DNA of 64,000 nt from Ulva prolifera (taxonomy: Eukaryota; Chlorophyta; Ulvophyceae; Ulvales; Ulvaceae): the NCBI GenBank assembly GCA_023078555.1, contig CM041202.1, forward strand, positions 5,442,522 to 5,506,521. Reading direction: 5' to 3'. Below, piece after piece: positions 1 to 10,798 of this stretch. The notes beneath the pieces were generated by a model. The model did no database searches, was not told where the DNA came from, and saw only the letters and a program-made list of their open reading frames with translations. The translations under genes were made by a program, and so were the position numbers. Each line of letters opens with the position of its first letter. The stretch's first letter is position 1.

Positions 1-341
1 CAGTGGGGACTTTCTGTAGTTGTTTCTAAGCGCTGCACCTTCAGCCAAATGCAGTGCATCTGTAAGAAAACTGGACAACAGCTCAAGTGTCGTCGCAGAC
101 AGTTACCTTTACCTCCATACTGTAGTATCAGTCACCCTGCAGTGGACCACGCACGAGTGTTTAGCATCGCAGAAGTGTCAAGTAGCATCGGAAGTAGTCT
201 ATATACCGGTGCGCGACAAACGTGTAGTCTATAGCGTATCTAGCACTCTCATCACGTGTTTCAATGCAGTACTGCAGTGTAACCTCTTGTGCACTCGACA
301 ATTAAATGACGACACAAGGATGCACTGTTTACAGCATTCAC
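1..341. other. No gene recognised
   Basis: Open frames here are short, start at non-ATG codons and lack splice support. I see no repeat or motif I can name. Confidence 0.4.
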
Positions 342-704
342 TCATCGAACAATCTCAACATCTTCTGTGGGCTGGCCACATTCACTTCCCCACAAAAAAT
401 CCTTCCTGCCACGGTACCCCATCTTGCTGATCGTCATGAAAACATCTCCACCTTTAGTGTCAGGAATATACACGCAAGGGCATTGGATTTGCCTAATGAA
501 AACGGCATGTTTATATCCTTTCTCTTTGCGTTGCGCTGATCCGCTGAGCTGATCCGTTGAGTACACATGGCCTGGATGCTGTCTACGGCAGTGATCGGGC
601 AGGCGCCCATTCTTGACCTGCTCCTCGCACACTGGACATGGCAGCTCCTCTTCCGGTTCCTTCCTTCGCCTCCGCTGAACCTGTCGAACACTTGGAATTC
701 CTGC
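342..704 (-). CDS. Terminal exon with C2H2-like zinc finger, partial gene
   Basis: An acceptor-like TTAG at 708-705 (minus strand) opens a 120-codon frame that runs to a stop at 344-342. Early in the frame a basic stretch and a run of glutamates lead into CPVC, then eleven residues, then H-x4-H, the spacing of a C2H2 or UBZ-like zinc finger. The rest has balanced composition, including a segment with YIPDTKGGDVF, that I do not recognise. I infer the last exon of a minus-strand gene whose upstream exons I could not find. It could also be a fossil of a transposase with a zinc finger. The acceptor is TTAG, not the usual TGCAG of this window, which lowers confidence. Confidence 0.4.
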   Translation of the reverse strand, partial: AGIPSVRQVQRRRRKEPEEELPCPVCEEQVKNGRLPDHCRRQHPGHVYSTDQLSGSAQRKEKGYKHAVFIRQIQCPCVYIPDTKGGDVFMTISKMGYRGRKDFLWGSECGQPTEDVEIVR

Positions 705-1595
705 CTAAGCTCCGTCGAGGCACGTCGACGTCGTTTGGGCAGGGCGGCAAACAATCAGTTCGCCTGATGCATCCGCACCCACAGAAAGTATGGGCCAAGA
801 ACGAGTTCGTAACCCCGCCGTCGAGAACCAAATAAGACGTCAGATTATTTATTATACACTGTCGCAGGCTCCAGAATAGGAGGCTGGGTCGGAGGGCGGA
901 TCAGCACTTGGCTGCGCAGAGCGGAAGCACGGTGGCTGCTCTAGGCGCAGGACCCGGCACTAAAGCCGCTGCGACCCACTGCGACTGTGTTTTACAGAAT
1001 TTAACTTCTAAGTTATCGGTTTGGGACCTGCCGGAGCCAGAACCGCAACGCGCGGCGAGCAGAGCGAGCCACATATTCAGAACAAACAAAGAAGGTCACT
1101 CGACAGTGCTGAGCAAGTGGTGGGGAGTGTGATGTGTTGCTCTATGTTGTGGTGCCATAACATACTTGTGCTGTGTTGCTCTATGTTGTGGTGCCCATTG
1201 AGTTCCTAGCAAAGGACAAAGGATCTGGGCCAGAGTGGGCAAGCATCTGTTGCGATAACTTGTGCTCTTGTGCGATCAGATGACATGTGTCCATGTGCAG
1301 AGAATGCAGGCTTGAACGTGCATGCATCAAGCACTGCAGTGCTGTTACTGGTGTGCCATTGTGTTGTTTGTTGCTATTCCATCATTCCCTGATTTGATTG
1401 GTCTGCATGCTTTGCCATCAGAAGGCTAGCGCCAATTGTGCTACCGAGGCGACTGGCCAGATCTCTGCTGTGATGGGCTGCAACAGGATGTCGTGGTAAA
1501 CAGACTGTATGTGCTGTCACGGAGCGGCTCAGTGAAATAGCGGATTGTAGCCATCGGCAGACCGCGCATGCTTGTGCGATGCAGCAATACTAGTA
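705..1595. other. Intergenic, small tandem duplication
   Basis: No gene seen. A segment containing TGTTGCTCTATGTTGTGGTG occurs twice, about 40 bases apart (near 1135 and 1175). Confidence 0.4.
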
Positions 1596-2719
1596 GGGCT
1601 GTAAATTTAACTTTACCCCCATTTTCACTCAGTTTAAAATGCGAGTTTACTTTACAATTGTAACGTTAAACCGATTCAGAGGTGTTAAAGGGGGTATTTT
1701 ACTTTTATTTTACTTTAGCGTGTTTTAACGTTAAGGGTGCTTTAAAATGAAAATTTAGGCCAACAAGGGCTGCATTAATGCAATGAATTCACATTGGCTT
1801 TGACTGACCTCACATGACAAAGAACTCTAGCAATGCATGGTGGCCATGGTTGAACTAGCACAAATATGTTGCTGAGTTCAATGTGTGACACTATGCGCTT
1901 TCTAATGCTTTCTAAGTCAAATTCCGTAGTCTCTGTGTGCACATGTCTTTGATTTGGCAGTGAGCAACTGCCAGGCATGCCGCGAAGCAAGCGGCCTGCA
2001 GACTCTTAAGAGACTGATAGTCTTGACGAGGAAAGTCTTGATGATGTGGTAGGTGTTGGTGGCTCTAGAAAACGTAGAAAGACTGCTGCAACTGCAGTGG
2101 CTCAAAAAAAGAAGCCGTCCAGAAAGCATCTACGAAGAAGGGCAAAACCCGAAAGAAGGCAGAAAATGTCAGCGAGGCGAGCAAGGCGAATGATGTGCTA
2201 CGACTTATGTCCTCGACCAGCCGCCTCAAGAGCAAGGAAGCTCCACCTGCGCAGCTCAAGCGATCATCATAATGCTGGTCATGCCCATCTCCTTAGTGGT
2301 TGTGATGCGGCTATAGTTGAGATTCCACCATTCAAAGACCTGTTTAAGTTTGTCGATGAAGTGGATGAGGAGGAGCTGGTGTTGCAGAACAAGGGTGCTG
2401 CGGCATGTGAGCTTGATTCTGCTAGTCTAGGATCATGCGCATCATTGTCAGGTTGCTCAGGAGGCGCCGACAGTTGGTAGGTGGTGCAAGAGGTCTGTCT
2501 AGGTCTCTGCGGACGTGTTTGTGGTACTCTAAGGCGGTCTAGTTGTTGTGTCAGGCCTCCTCGACGTGTTTAACAATTTTAAGGGTAAAGCGGCAAAAAA
2601 CTTGTTTAAAACACGTTTAAAGTAAAGCTTTTTTAAAGTAAAGCTATTTTACTTCTATTTTTACTTTAGCTTTCTTAATTAACGTTAAACCAGGCTCCCA
2701 AATGTTAAATTTACAGCCC
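1596..2719. mobile_element. DNA-transposon-like element with 16-bp TIRs and decayed internal ORF
   Basis: GGGCTGTAAATTTAAC at 1596-1611 is repeated exactly in inverse orientation at 2704-2719. Just inside both ends are T-rich or A-rich blocks with repeated TTTACTTT and GTTAAA words. The interior (about 1980-2480, plus strand) holds a lysine/arginine-rich frame broken by at least one stop and one frame change, followed by an acidic stretch (FVDEVDEEEL), like a decayed transposase head. The TIR start resembles hAT elements. I found no clean target-site duplication: the flanks share only GCAGCARTA at slightly different offsets. Element status is likely, superfamily uncertain. Confidence 0.55.
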
Positions 2720-3283
2720 ACAGCAGCAGTAATTGCAGTCGAGAGTTCTCTTGTCAGCTGTCGAGAGCTTGTGTAGCGGTGGTGCGCAGGGGTAGTGCAT
2801 CACCGCAACAGCGACGGTACATGCCGCTGGAATAGCAACGCAGCATCGCTTCTCCAGTTATATGTCTGCAGCAAAAAGGTACCTGTATTGAGCGAATAAT
2901 CGATGATAAGTTGCATCTGGCGTACGTGGTAGCTGGTACGCTAGGACAGCTACGTCATGCTGCTGTGCAAGCAGATGAGCAGAATTAAAGACACATTCCA
3001 ACGCGGTGACATGAGCCTCGTTGTGATTATCCAGAGTTCTCTGCGAGTGAATAGTCGGCGAAGCGGTTCACAGCAAAAAAGAGGTGCCAGGCGCCGCGGG
3101 CAATACAGAGCGGTTGCATCAGTGACATGTCTGCAGCTCTGGGTGGAACAAACAGTTGTGACAATAGGACGTAAAATACTCGATGCAGCATAGCCTTACG
3201 ATCGACAGGGCCGCACACAGCAAGAGTGTGATTTGTGACAGTATACCCGCGGCCGGACTATCAGTCAGCAGATCTGTGAGATA
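2720..3283. other. No gene recognised
   Basis: Only short frames without splice or motif support. Confidence 0.4.
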
Positions 3284-3298
3284 CCAATGGATTACAAA

Positions 3299-3396
3299 AG
3301 AGTGAACGGGAGAAAACAAACACTGAAACCAAATCTCATCCGGATCAACAGCAACATACACTCACACACACACGAACACCACAACCGCACTCACAA
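3299..3396 (-). mobile_element. LINE family 1, 98-bp 3' end, 15-bp TSD
   Basis: The segment is the reverse complement of the family-1 tail seen at 5250-5355: CACACA-rich stretch, a GATTCGGATGAGATT-like block, then CGTTCACTCTTTTGTAA at the 3' end. It is flanked by exact copies of CTGTGAGATACCAAT at 3284-3298 and 3397-3411. This is a strongly 5'-truncated target-primed insertion. No coding sequence is left. Confidence 0.85.
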
Positions 3397-3411
3397 CTGT
3401 GAGATACCAAT

Positions 3412-4189
3412 CGAATTTCATCGGGGCCAGACCAGGGCAGGCAGTCGCAGCATTCACAGCCATTAGAGGAGAAGAAAACCTCTGCAAGCAGAAACGGCAG
3501 CGCTGTGCGCGCGGTGGGATTCGCACACAGCACGCATTCAACACGGCTCACAGCGCGAACAGAGCATTGTCGACTGGAGAAACAGAGGATGCAGCCAGAA
3601 ATCTGATCAACACATGCAGCGGGAGCGCCATCTGTAGACTATACAATCTCGGCAACTACATGTGCAGCTGCAAAGTTTGTCTGATCAGTGAAAGCAACCG
3701 TCCGCACCAGATCTGCTTGGCTCATCAACATCGAGATCTGCTTGGCAGCCGGTATGCCGGGACATGAAGGGGCTGCAGCGCTGCCCTGCTGGGACAGCAC
3801 GCTGAAACATGCAGCAAACACATGTGTATGCCTGTTTCTGGCTGTGTCGCTGCACTTCCGCACCCAACAGCTGTCGCGCAGAGCTGTCCTAGGTCGGTGC
3901 CGGAACGGTGGAACATGTACGCGATCGACGGGGCGCGAGGGGGCGATCGCTACCTTGAAAACGCGTGGAAAAGGTGGCGAGGGGGGCGATCCCACACGGG
4001 GGGAGGGGCGCGAGCCTCGAAGGCCCGGTGGGCAACCACCCCTCGGGGGCATGCCCCCGACAGACAGAAATGTGCGACAAATGTGTCGTGTGTGCAAATA
4101 AAAAATGTGCAAATACAGAACAATGAACGAGAAAAGACAGGCACAGACGAATACTCGCATGACAATGTCTGTGGTGTACGTACGACAGA
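3412..4189. other. No gene recognised, GC-rich
   Basis: Several overlapping frames exist in a GC-rich stretch (3900-4060), but none has family motifs or splice support. A short C/G-rich stem (CGGGGGCATGCCCCCG) lies near 4044. Confidence 0.35.
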
Positions 4190-4372
4190 CGACAGACGTC
4201 TGTCGTGCAGCGCTGGCCACAGGTGCCGTGGTCGGGCTCGGCGCCGGTCGGCATTTCTTATCGTGCCTGCGACGGTGGGGACCCGTGTTTTTGCGTGTCT
4301 ATACAAAGGACTGAACACGTTTTTTCGTTGCCCTGGCGGTGCTACCGGCCACTCCGGCTGTGTCCTTGTAAT
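4190..4372 (+). mobile_element. LINE family 2, divergent 3' end
   Basis: The last 45 bases (GGTGCTACC, then GTGTCCTTGTAA) match the family-2 tail seen at 16800-16846 and 26410-26457. The upstream limit is unclear and no target-site duplication was found, so this is an older copy. Confidence 0.45.
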
Positions 4373-4824
4373 GCAGACGTACGGGTGTCGCCGCCATGCA
4401 CCAACCGTTCGCTGCCGGTCATGCACGCGCGCCGCAGCCTGATGCCGTCCGAGATCTCGCGAGAGAGAGTGTCGCCACATGGGATCAGGTGCTCGGGCGC
4501 TGTATGTCTGCCCTCGACAGCGCACGCTCAGCCGCCGTGCCGGGGGAATACATAAAGAGGGCTCTAGCTCCAACGTTGGCATCGTATACATTGCTCTCCA
4601 CGCTACTTTTAGCTAGCAGGACATCCAGCACACGGTATATACCGATATATCGGAATCCCTCGAGGCCTGAAGCTTCAGCTTTAACTCAAAGGACCGACCG
4701 CGGTTCATCATCGCCAGGTGCGAGCCCGGAGATACATGTGATGATGTTTTACAGAAGATCGAATGTTCACAGACAAACACCGTAAAATAAGCACTACACA
4801 TGCATAATCGAACAATCCGTGAAT

Positions 4825-5462
4825 GGTCCCGACGTGAAGCTGCGGTCTGTCTGGGTTTGTCATCTCTCGTGAGCAGTGGTTGCGGTATGAAGCAGGCCTG
4901 GTGGACGCGATCGTGCCGGACTGAGGTGTGGGTGCGATATTACAAAATAGTGGGTGCGCTTCCGGCGGGACGTGCCTGACCATGTCGCGTTCCGGTTTGC
5001 TCCGTTTGCGGTCGAATCGTGTGGCTTCATGGGCAAGGCTGCCGTGAGGTTCGTCGGTCAGTTGGGGGATGTGGCCGCTGCCAGTGGGCGCATCTCCAAA
5101 GGCGCGTTTGTCCAGTGGGCGCTGCGGGTGTTGTCGGTGTCATTGCAGCGCGGCAATGCGGATATGTATCGGAAGTCTGGGCTTGTCATCTCTCGGGAGC
5201 AAGGGTTGCGCTATGATGCGGGCCTGGAGGACGCGATCCTGCCGGACTGAATTGTGAGTGCGGTTGTGGTGTTCGTGTGTGTGTGAGTGTATGTTGCAGT
5301 TGATTCGGATGAGATTCGGTTTCAGTGTTTGTTTTCTCCCGTTCACTCTTTTGTAATAGTGGGTGCGGTTGTAGTTTAAATTTGATCGTGATCATAAGTG
5401 TATGTGTTGCTGTTGATTCGGATGAGATTCGGTTTTGGTGTGTGTCTTCTCCCGTTCACTGG
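4825..5462 (+). mobile_element. Older LINE family 1 copy interrupted by a nested copy
   Basis: 4825-4946 matches the end of the family-1 ORF (compare 5160-5250: a frame ending AILPD or AIVPD then TGA). The matching 3' UTR resumes at 5368 and runs to the CCCGTTCACT tail at about 5460. The interruption at 4959-5355 is a second, better preserved copy of the same family. Splicing it out restores one continuous LINE end, so this copy was the older target. Confidence 0.65.
4959..5355 (+). mobile_element. LINE family 1, nested 5'-truncated copy, 12-bp TSD
   Basis: ATAGTGGGTGCG flanks the insert exactly at 4947-4958 and 5356-5367. The insert begins in frame inside the C-terminal region of the LINE protein (RRDVPDHVAFRF), continues to the TGA at 5248-5250, then 105 bases of 3' UTR end in CGTTCACTCTTTTGTA(A). 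The same protein stretch is longer in the copy at 40094-40817. Encoded residues are the tail after the reverse transcriptase domain, so the copy cannot move itself. Confidence 0.85.
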
Positions 5463-5567
5463 GTGTGGGCCCGGTTGTAATGTGATCGTATGTGTATGTG
5501 TGTGTTGCTTTTGATTCAGATACGATTCGGTTTTGGTTTTTGTCTTCTTGCGTTCACTCTTCTGTAA
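5463..5567 (+). mobile_element. LINE family 1, additional solo 3' tail
   Basis: A third tail unit follows head-to-tail: GTGTGTGTTGC, a GATTCAGATACGATTCGG block, then GCGTTCACTCTTCTGTAA. It is more diverged than the two units upstream. Three family-1 ends thus lie within 325 bases. Confidence 0.65.
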
Positions 5568-6222
5568 GCCACGCTGCATGCACCGTACGCGTCGCACGCA
5601 CACATGCAACTGTGGCAGGTTGGCATTAATAATTGTCAGGTAGCCTCGCTCCGGTACCATGGTCGACGTCGCCTGTGTAACGGTATCACGGCACGGACAC
5701 CCACAGTATTCGCAAGAGAGGGGTACCTTACACAACAGGAAAATGCGTATGCTACACCGAAAGTGGTGTGCGCGTTTGCTGGTACCATGACCAGCTCGAT
5801 AAACAATACTTAGATGTATGTGATGTGCGTTTTTGGTCTGTTGTGGTTTGCGCGAGCTCTATGAAACACCCTCAACTTGTTTTTTTTTTCATTGACCGCT
5901 GCATCATCCTACAACAGTCCCCCTCTCCTAGTTGGTTGGCAGTGGCTAGGCTGCTTTGCTGAACCTGAGAATGTAGCCCGGTTTCTGTGACACGTACTAG
6001 TGCACACAAATGAGCTCATTTGTGAAAGGATGTACTTGCGATCATTCTTGCAATCATGTATCTCTTAAGAATTGCAGACAGTATTTCGGTTTGTTGACAG
6101 GCGGATGTATAACATGTGACAGGCGGATGTACAGCATGAAACATAGCAGTGCTATAGAGCTGCTTCATGCTATCTCAGCGATGCCAACCTATATATTGTG
6201 ATTTGCAACTGATATTATCATG
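5568..6222. other. No gene recognised
   Basis: AT-richer DNA with short frames only. GGCGGATGTA(T/A)A occurs twice near 6100-6135. Confidence 0.4.
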
Positions 6223-6647
6223 CAGAGTTGCATTGATACGCGTATCTTTCGGTTTCGAAATCGATCGTATATAATACACGTTTACTATTGTCTAACATAC
6301 TTCAGCATATTGTTCGGACTAACGCATTTTTGGAGCCCAGAGCTCTGCACTTTGGTGCAACCCTAGCCACAAGGCTAAACAAGGTTTTGAACGTACCTTG
6401 CATTTCACTGCTGGTGACAAGTACACTACTACTGCATTTGCTAGATCTACCACAATCACAAATTGCGAACATCCTGAAGATGCTTCTAATGAGTTTGAAC
6501 AGGATTTTCAGAGTGATTGATGCTGAATGTGGCCTGTGCATGAATGGCCTTATACACATCACTCTACACATGCCATAGCATGATGAACCTGTGTAACCCG
6601 ATCATCTGATTGATGGCTGCTTCATTGTACTGTTCTCTGAAATAGTG

Positions 6648-6992
6648 TTACAAGGACAAAGGCAGCAAGGCGGGCAGCACCGCGAAAGAAGCAAACAGAC
6701 GAAGCAAACAGCCAGACACCCACGCACGCGACACCTACCACGCCCAAAAAAAAACCCATCACCGGCGCAGCAAACGACACAGATCCGCAGACCGCCAAGC
6801 ACACACCCACACACCCACACACCCACAAACCCACAAACCCAAACCCACACACGCACGCACGCAAATACCCCATGGCCTACACACAACAACACAACCGCTG
6901 ACACCACAACGCCCGCCGCCGTACGACAGGGCCACACCCAACACACTGCTGCCCGAGGCCGCCCATCACGACCGCCCGATTGCCGGGGGCCG
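6648..6992 (-). mobile_element. LINE family 2, 345-bp 5'-truncated copy, 13-bp TSD
   Basis: CTCTGAAATAGTG occurs at 6635-6647 and again at 6993-7005. Between them lies a family-2 3' end in minus orientation: TTACAAGGACAAAGGCAGCA, the CACAC-rich stretch, then the GC-rich block ending near CCGGGGGCCG. hAT copy 2 has the intact empty site CTCTGCAATAGTG at 11046-11058, which shows directly that this LINE landed in the MITE. Confidence 0.92.
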
Positions 6993-7050
6993 CTCTGAAA
7001 TAGTGTGCCTTAGAACTGGTGACATTGACCGTGGCACTGCCAAGTCTGGC

Positions 7051-7089
7051 CATCAACGGCTTGGCGCCGGCGGGGCCAAGCCGTTGATG
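7051..7089. repeat. Hairpin inside hAT copy 1
   Basis: CATCAACGGCTTGGC (7051-7065) pairs perfectly with GCCAAGCCGTTGATG (7075-7089) across a 9-base loop. The equivalent hairpin in copy 2 (11105-11143) has an 18-bp stem with one mismatch. Confidence 0.85.
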
Positions 7090-7203
7090 CAGCCTATTCA
7101 GCGTCCTTTTCAGACCCCCCCTGATTGGAGCCAACGTACCATACGCATATCTTTGCTTGACGTGCTTTATCATGAAATGTACTAATGCAACGATGTTGTC
7201 ATG

Positions 7204-8444
7204 TGTGAGTGCTGCCTCTCAAGCTGGTTATGATGGCCCACAATGCATATGAAATGCCATGCCATTGTACATTGCAAGTAGGTTGAACTGAGAGTCTCAG
7301 TATGCATGTTACCATGCATGTACATGTGAATGGTCTGAACGAGTGCCCAGCTATGGCATGAATGGCACGAGCATCACTTTTAAGGCGTTCTCACACTCCA
7401 AGCACTTTCTCTGATGTTGCAATTGACATTCTTTACAGTTGCTTCAACATTACACCGCCATCATCGTGCGTGCCTATCACATGTTTTTTGAAAACACTGA
7501 CATTCGTGTATTTTTGCCGGGGCCGTCAAAGCAAACCTTTGTCATCAAGTATTCATATATGTAGTCAGCCATTGAATCAACGGCTGCATGACACTGCTTG
7601 CCAACATATATGCATGTGCAACATGTTTCAATATTGTAGCACATATATGTATTTCACTACATACGAAGTTTACTGATGCGTAATACTATGGAACAATATA
7701 GATTGGTCCACAGCATGATCTATGCTTTGCATGCGTTGTCCAGAAGCAGCCTTGTACGGGTATTACATATGATTGATGGGAATCTTCGTTTAATCACAGG
7801 TTGCACACGCACTTGCACTTGAGTCCTTGCCGCCCTCTTGGAGCCATGTAATTCCTATTATATTACTATTATTATTAGTTAACAGAAGCCACTTGCAGGT
7901 CCAAGCCTCAACATGTTTTCAGACGCCGGCCATTTTGCAGCCAGTTACCATGGAGGTGCATATGTTGTCGTGACGGTTCTGATTGTGCAGGTAAAAGAGC
8001 GTAGGCGAAGATGAAGGCGACGTTCTCCACCTTCGGCATGTTTGTTCTGGCGGTGTGCGCCCTGCAATCAAAATCATGATTCACATGAACATCAACCGTA
8101 ATAACTTCATCACTTTGGAACGAGAACAGTTGTAGCCCTACAACAACATCCAATACGTTCCATTGTGATGAACAGTCCGTGCATGTGCATGATAGCATGG
8201 GCATATATGTGCGGTGACATCACAAAAGGATCCCCACATAGAGTCTGAACTTGTAATCACCGTATGTACACATGTGGCCTTAACCAGAGTCTGCACCATT
8301 AAATAGTTGTGATGCCCATCTGATCCTGCTCTCTGACTTGTGAGTATTCCGATGAACACAACTATTTGACCACACCTTTAATGTATGACGCATATCGAAT
8401 ATAGGTGCTGCCATACGCATACATTTAACTTATAATGCATACAG
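7204..8444. other. No gene recognised upstream of the 8.4-kb exon
   Basis: This should hold earlier exons of the gene whose last exon starts at 8445, but I could not identify any. An ATT microsatellite lies at about 7857-7877. Confidence 0.35.
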
Positions 8445-8924
8445 GCGACGCTGTCTATGGACACGGCCGCAGCAGAGCCGAACACGGACGCTGTTCAGAC
8501 CAGCCGCCGCTGGATGGCTTCCACAGATGCTCGGACCGCGGCGCTCGTGGGTGTGGCTGCCGAGGAGGCCCACCGCCGCCGCCTCAACTGGCACATCAAG
8601 AATCATGGCGAGGGCGGCAGCGAGGGCAGCGAGGGCAGCGAGGGCAGCGAGGGCAGCGTGGGCAGCGAGGGCAGCGAGGGCAGCAAGAGCAGCAAGAGCA
8701 GCAAGAGCAGCAAGAGCAGCAAGAGCAGAAAGAGCAGCAGGAGCAGCAGGAGTAGCAAGAGCAGCAAGAGCAGCAAGAGCAGCAAGAGCAGCAAGAGCAG
8801 CAAGAGCAGCAAGAGCAGCAAACACAGCAAGAGCAGCAAGGGCAGCAAGGGCAGCCAGGGTAGCAAGGGCAGCAAGAGCAGCAAACGCGGCTACAACAGT
8901 TATGACAGTAGGCGCAACATCTAG
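8445..8924 (+). CDS. Terminal exon: conserved head plus GSE-rich then KSS-rich tail
   Basis: The acceptor GCATACAG at 8437-8444 opens a 159-residue frame ending TAG at 8922-8924. Residues 1-50 are ordinary protein with AEP, QT-x-R-x-W, ART and AHRR words. Residues 56-75 are acidic G-S-E repeats. From about residue 76 the tail is almost pure K-S-S repeats, closing with YNSYDSRRNI. Coding DNA is a 9-bp minisatellite (GGCAGCGAG, then AGCAGCAAG). The first 48 residues match, at about half of positions and with the same splice-acceptor context, the exon at 26811-27200. The protein therefore has a helical head, a negative block and a positive block. I do not recognise the family. Upstream exons are missing. 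Confidence 0.65.
   Translation, partial: ATLSMDTAAAEPNTDAVQTSRRWMASTDARTAALVGVAAEEAHRRRLNWHIKNHGEGGSEGSEGSEGSEGSVGSEGSEGSKSSKSSKSSKSSKSRKSSRSSRSSKSSKSSKSSKSSKSSKSSKSSKHSKSSKGSKGSQGSKGSKSSKRGYNSYDSRRNI
8608..8884. repeat. 9-bp coding minisatellite
   Basis: About 30 units of a 9-base period, shifting from GGCAGCGAG to AGCAGCAAG near 8686. The period keeps frame in the exon at 8445-8924. Long frames on the other strand here (poly-leucine, poly-alanine) are artefacts of the repeat. Confidence 0.9.
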
Positions 8925-9732
8925 GGCTCTATATACCGATCTCTTTACTCAGATCTTGTGCAGTGAAGGTCAAAGTACCAATGGCGTGGGAAGCCAGGTG
9001 TTTCTTAACCCGCCGAAGTACACGGGGGCCAGAGACCGCAGCCCGCCGACTCACGTTGAGCATGTCGGGCAACTGATGGATCTCGGACATGTCTAGGTGG
9101 CGGGCCTGATGATGGAGAAGTCATAGCGGTATATGCACATGTTTTTCACCAATTCGAACCGCTTGTTGTGATCGTGCATAATGTATCACCGCCAACTAGT
9201 GAGCCTTTCAAAGTCCGGACCATTGCGAAGTTCACCGCCAAGTACTTGTACCAATGACATCAGTTACTGCTAAGTAAATATTGGACGAAAGGTTTGCGTA
9301 TTTCAGTTCTATATGCACCCTAATCGTAGGACCGGTCCATAAGTGCATCAATAGTCAAGGTGACTTATCACAGCAACATGTCGGAATCAGTATGCCATTT
9401 TGCCACGAAGAGCGATACCCGACTGACTAGCGACTACTTCCCGCGAATTGTCAATGATTCAATTCAGTTCAGCCGGAACCAATGGATGATAACGTCGAAC
9501 ATTTCGCCATCGACCATCACGATGGTCAATCTAAAGCTGTCGCAATTTGGTCACGATGCAACCAGTGTGCTAAGAGCAATCGATCACTAGCATTGCAATG
9601 ACCAGCCCTGTTCAGCAGGGCGAAAAGTCTGCAATTGAAGCCTATTTGTTCATATTTGGATGTGGCACTCTGGTCATGTTGACATGAGAGCGACTCGAAG
9701 CGTATGCTTTCGTCTCACATACCACATCATAT
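8925..9732. other. No gene recognised
   Basis: Probably the 3' flank of the preceding exon, then non-coding DNA. No TGTAA signal stood out close to the stop. Confidence 0.35.
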
Positions 9733-9866
9733 TTACAAAATAGTAAATGGGAGAAGACAAGCACCAGAAAAGGATCTCATCCGAATCAATAGCCACATAC
9801 AGATGGTCAGACTACAACCGCGTCCACCCCTCATTCCGGCAGGATTGGGTCCTCCGGGCCCATACC
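9733..9866 (-). mobile_element. LINE family 1, diverged 3' end
   Basis: Minus-strand tail beginning TTTACAAAATAGTAAATGGGAGA, with CTCATCCGAATCAAT, then a remnant of the ORF end (TCCGGCAGGATTGGGTCCTCC, compare the reverse complement of 5222-5248). Flanks share only a weak CATACCA word, so the duplication has decayed. Confidence 0.65.
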
Positions 9867-10213
9867 ATATAACTATGTATAGTTGATGTTCCCACTCGTA
9901 TCACATGAAACAATTAGTGTATGTCTTGTGTGCACATGAACATGCACATGCACGTGCGCGTTCAGCAACACATCCTCACACTAGACAACCACTCAGTTGT
10001 GGCTTCGCTAGCAACACACCATCGGTGTACAGACATGGAACAACTGTTCATAAGCTTAGAGAATCGACACGACTTATCCATTCAATATGCCAGCAGCGTC
10101 TCCACATGGCATATGTGGATACCTAATTACCGATTTCACAACAAGGAGAAGAATGAGGCAGCAAGCCTAGGATACATAGGTTGATGTTTGTGGCTTAGGT
10201 GTGTGTGTGTGTT

Positions 10214-10265
10214 ACAAGGAAAAAGATCGGAGTGGCTGGCAGCACCGCCGGTGCAACGAACAAGT
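10214..10265 (-). mobile_element. LINE family 2, very short diverged tail
   Basis: GTTACAAGGAAAAAGATCGG followed by GGCAGCACCGCC is a diverged version of the family-2 end. No target-site duplication seen. Confidence 0.4.
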
Positions 10266-10788
10266 ACGCCAACTAGGGATGCTGAATTGCAATTACGCAC
10301 GGATTAAAGCAGAGATTACAAATAATTACGTTGTTGGGATTCAGTAATAAATTGAAAATATGTGATCAACTAAAAGGCGACTATTATCACTTTTTGTCTC
10401 ACGATTATTGTGTACATTAGTACTAAGTTGAGCAACGAATGTGTCAATACAAATGGTCCACGTGCACACGAAGGACTATGACCTGCTCAATCCTGTATTT
10501 TCCGGTGATAGCGTCCCCAAGGAGAGCATATCATGTATGACACTGAATGCAAGTATCAACGTTATATTCAATCATGCCTTGTATTTGTGTCAATTCACTC
10601 GGCAGCATCCATGCCGACCAGGTGTACACAGTGTAGAGCGCATGCCTGTCGCTGGTGCTGCTAGCAACAACGCTACAAAGTTACAAAGGCATGTTTGCCA
10701 TGCTTATGTATCACTACATTCGGTAGCAATCCAGCCCTTGCTCCGTGCATGCAGTGCTAGTGGATCCGGACTTATTTCCATACGTTGA
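10266..10788. other. No gene recognised
   Basis: AT-rich DNA followed by a 115-codon plus-strand frame (10441-10788) with a non-ATG start and no recognised motif. Confidence 0.35.
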
Positions 10789-10798
10789 TGCTGTCCAC

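Larger units (their letters stand above)
6223..7195. mobile_element. hAT-type non-autonomous element, copy 1 (contains a LINE)
   Basis: The left end CAGAGTTGCATTGATACG and the right end (reverse complement CATCGTTGCATTAGTACA) are imperfect terminal inverted repeats. The sequence matches copy 2 at 10799-11248 on both sides. Flanking octamers TTATCATG (6215-6222) and TTGTCATG (7196-7203) differ at one base, as expected for an old 8-bp target-site duplication. TIRs beginning CAG and 8-bp duplications are hallmarks of hAT transposons. About 165 bases (near 6410-6575) are absent from copy 2. No transposase is recognisable. Confidence 0.8.

Noticed and set aside
8430-8884. Long poly-alanine and poly-leucine frames opposite the 9-bp minisatellite
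   Set aside because: They are antisense readings of the repeat; only the plus frame has a splice acceptor and a paralog.
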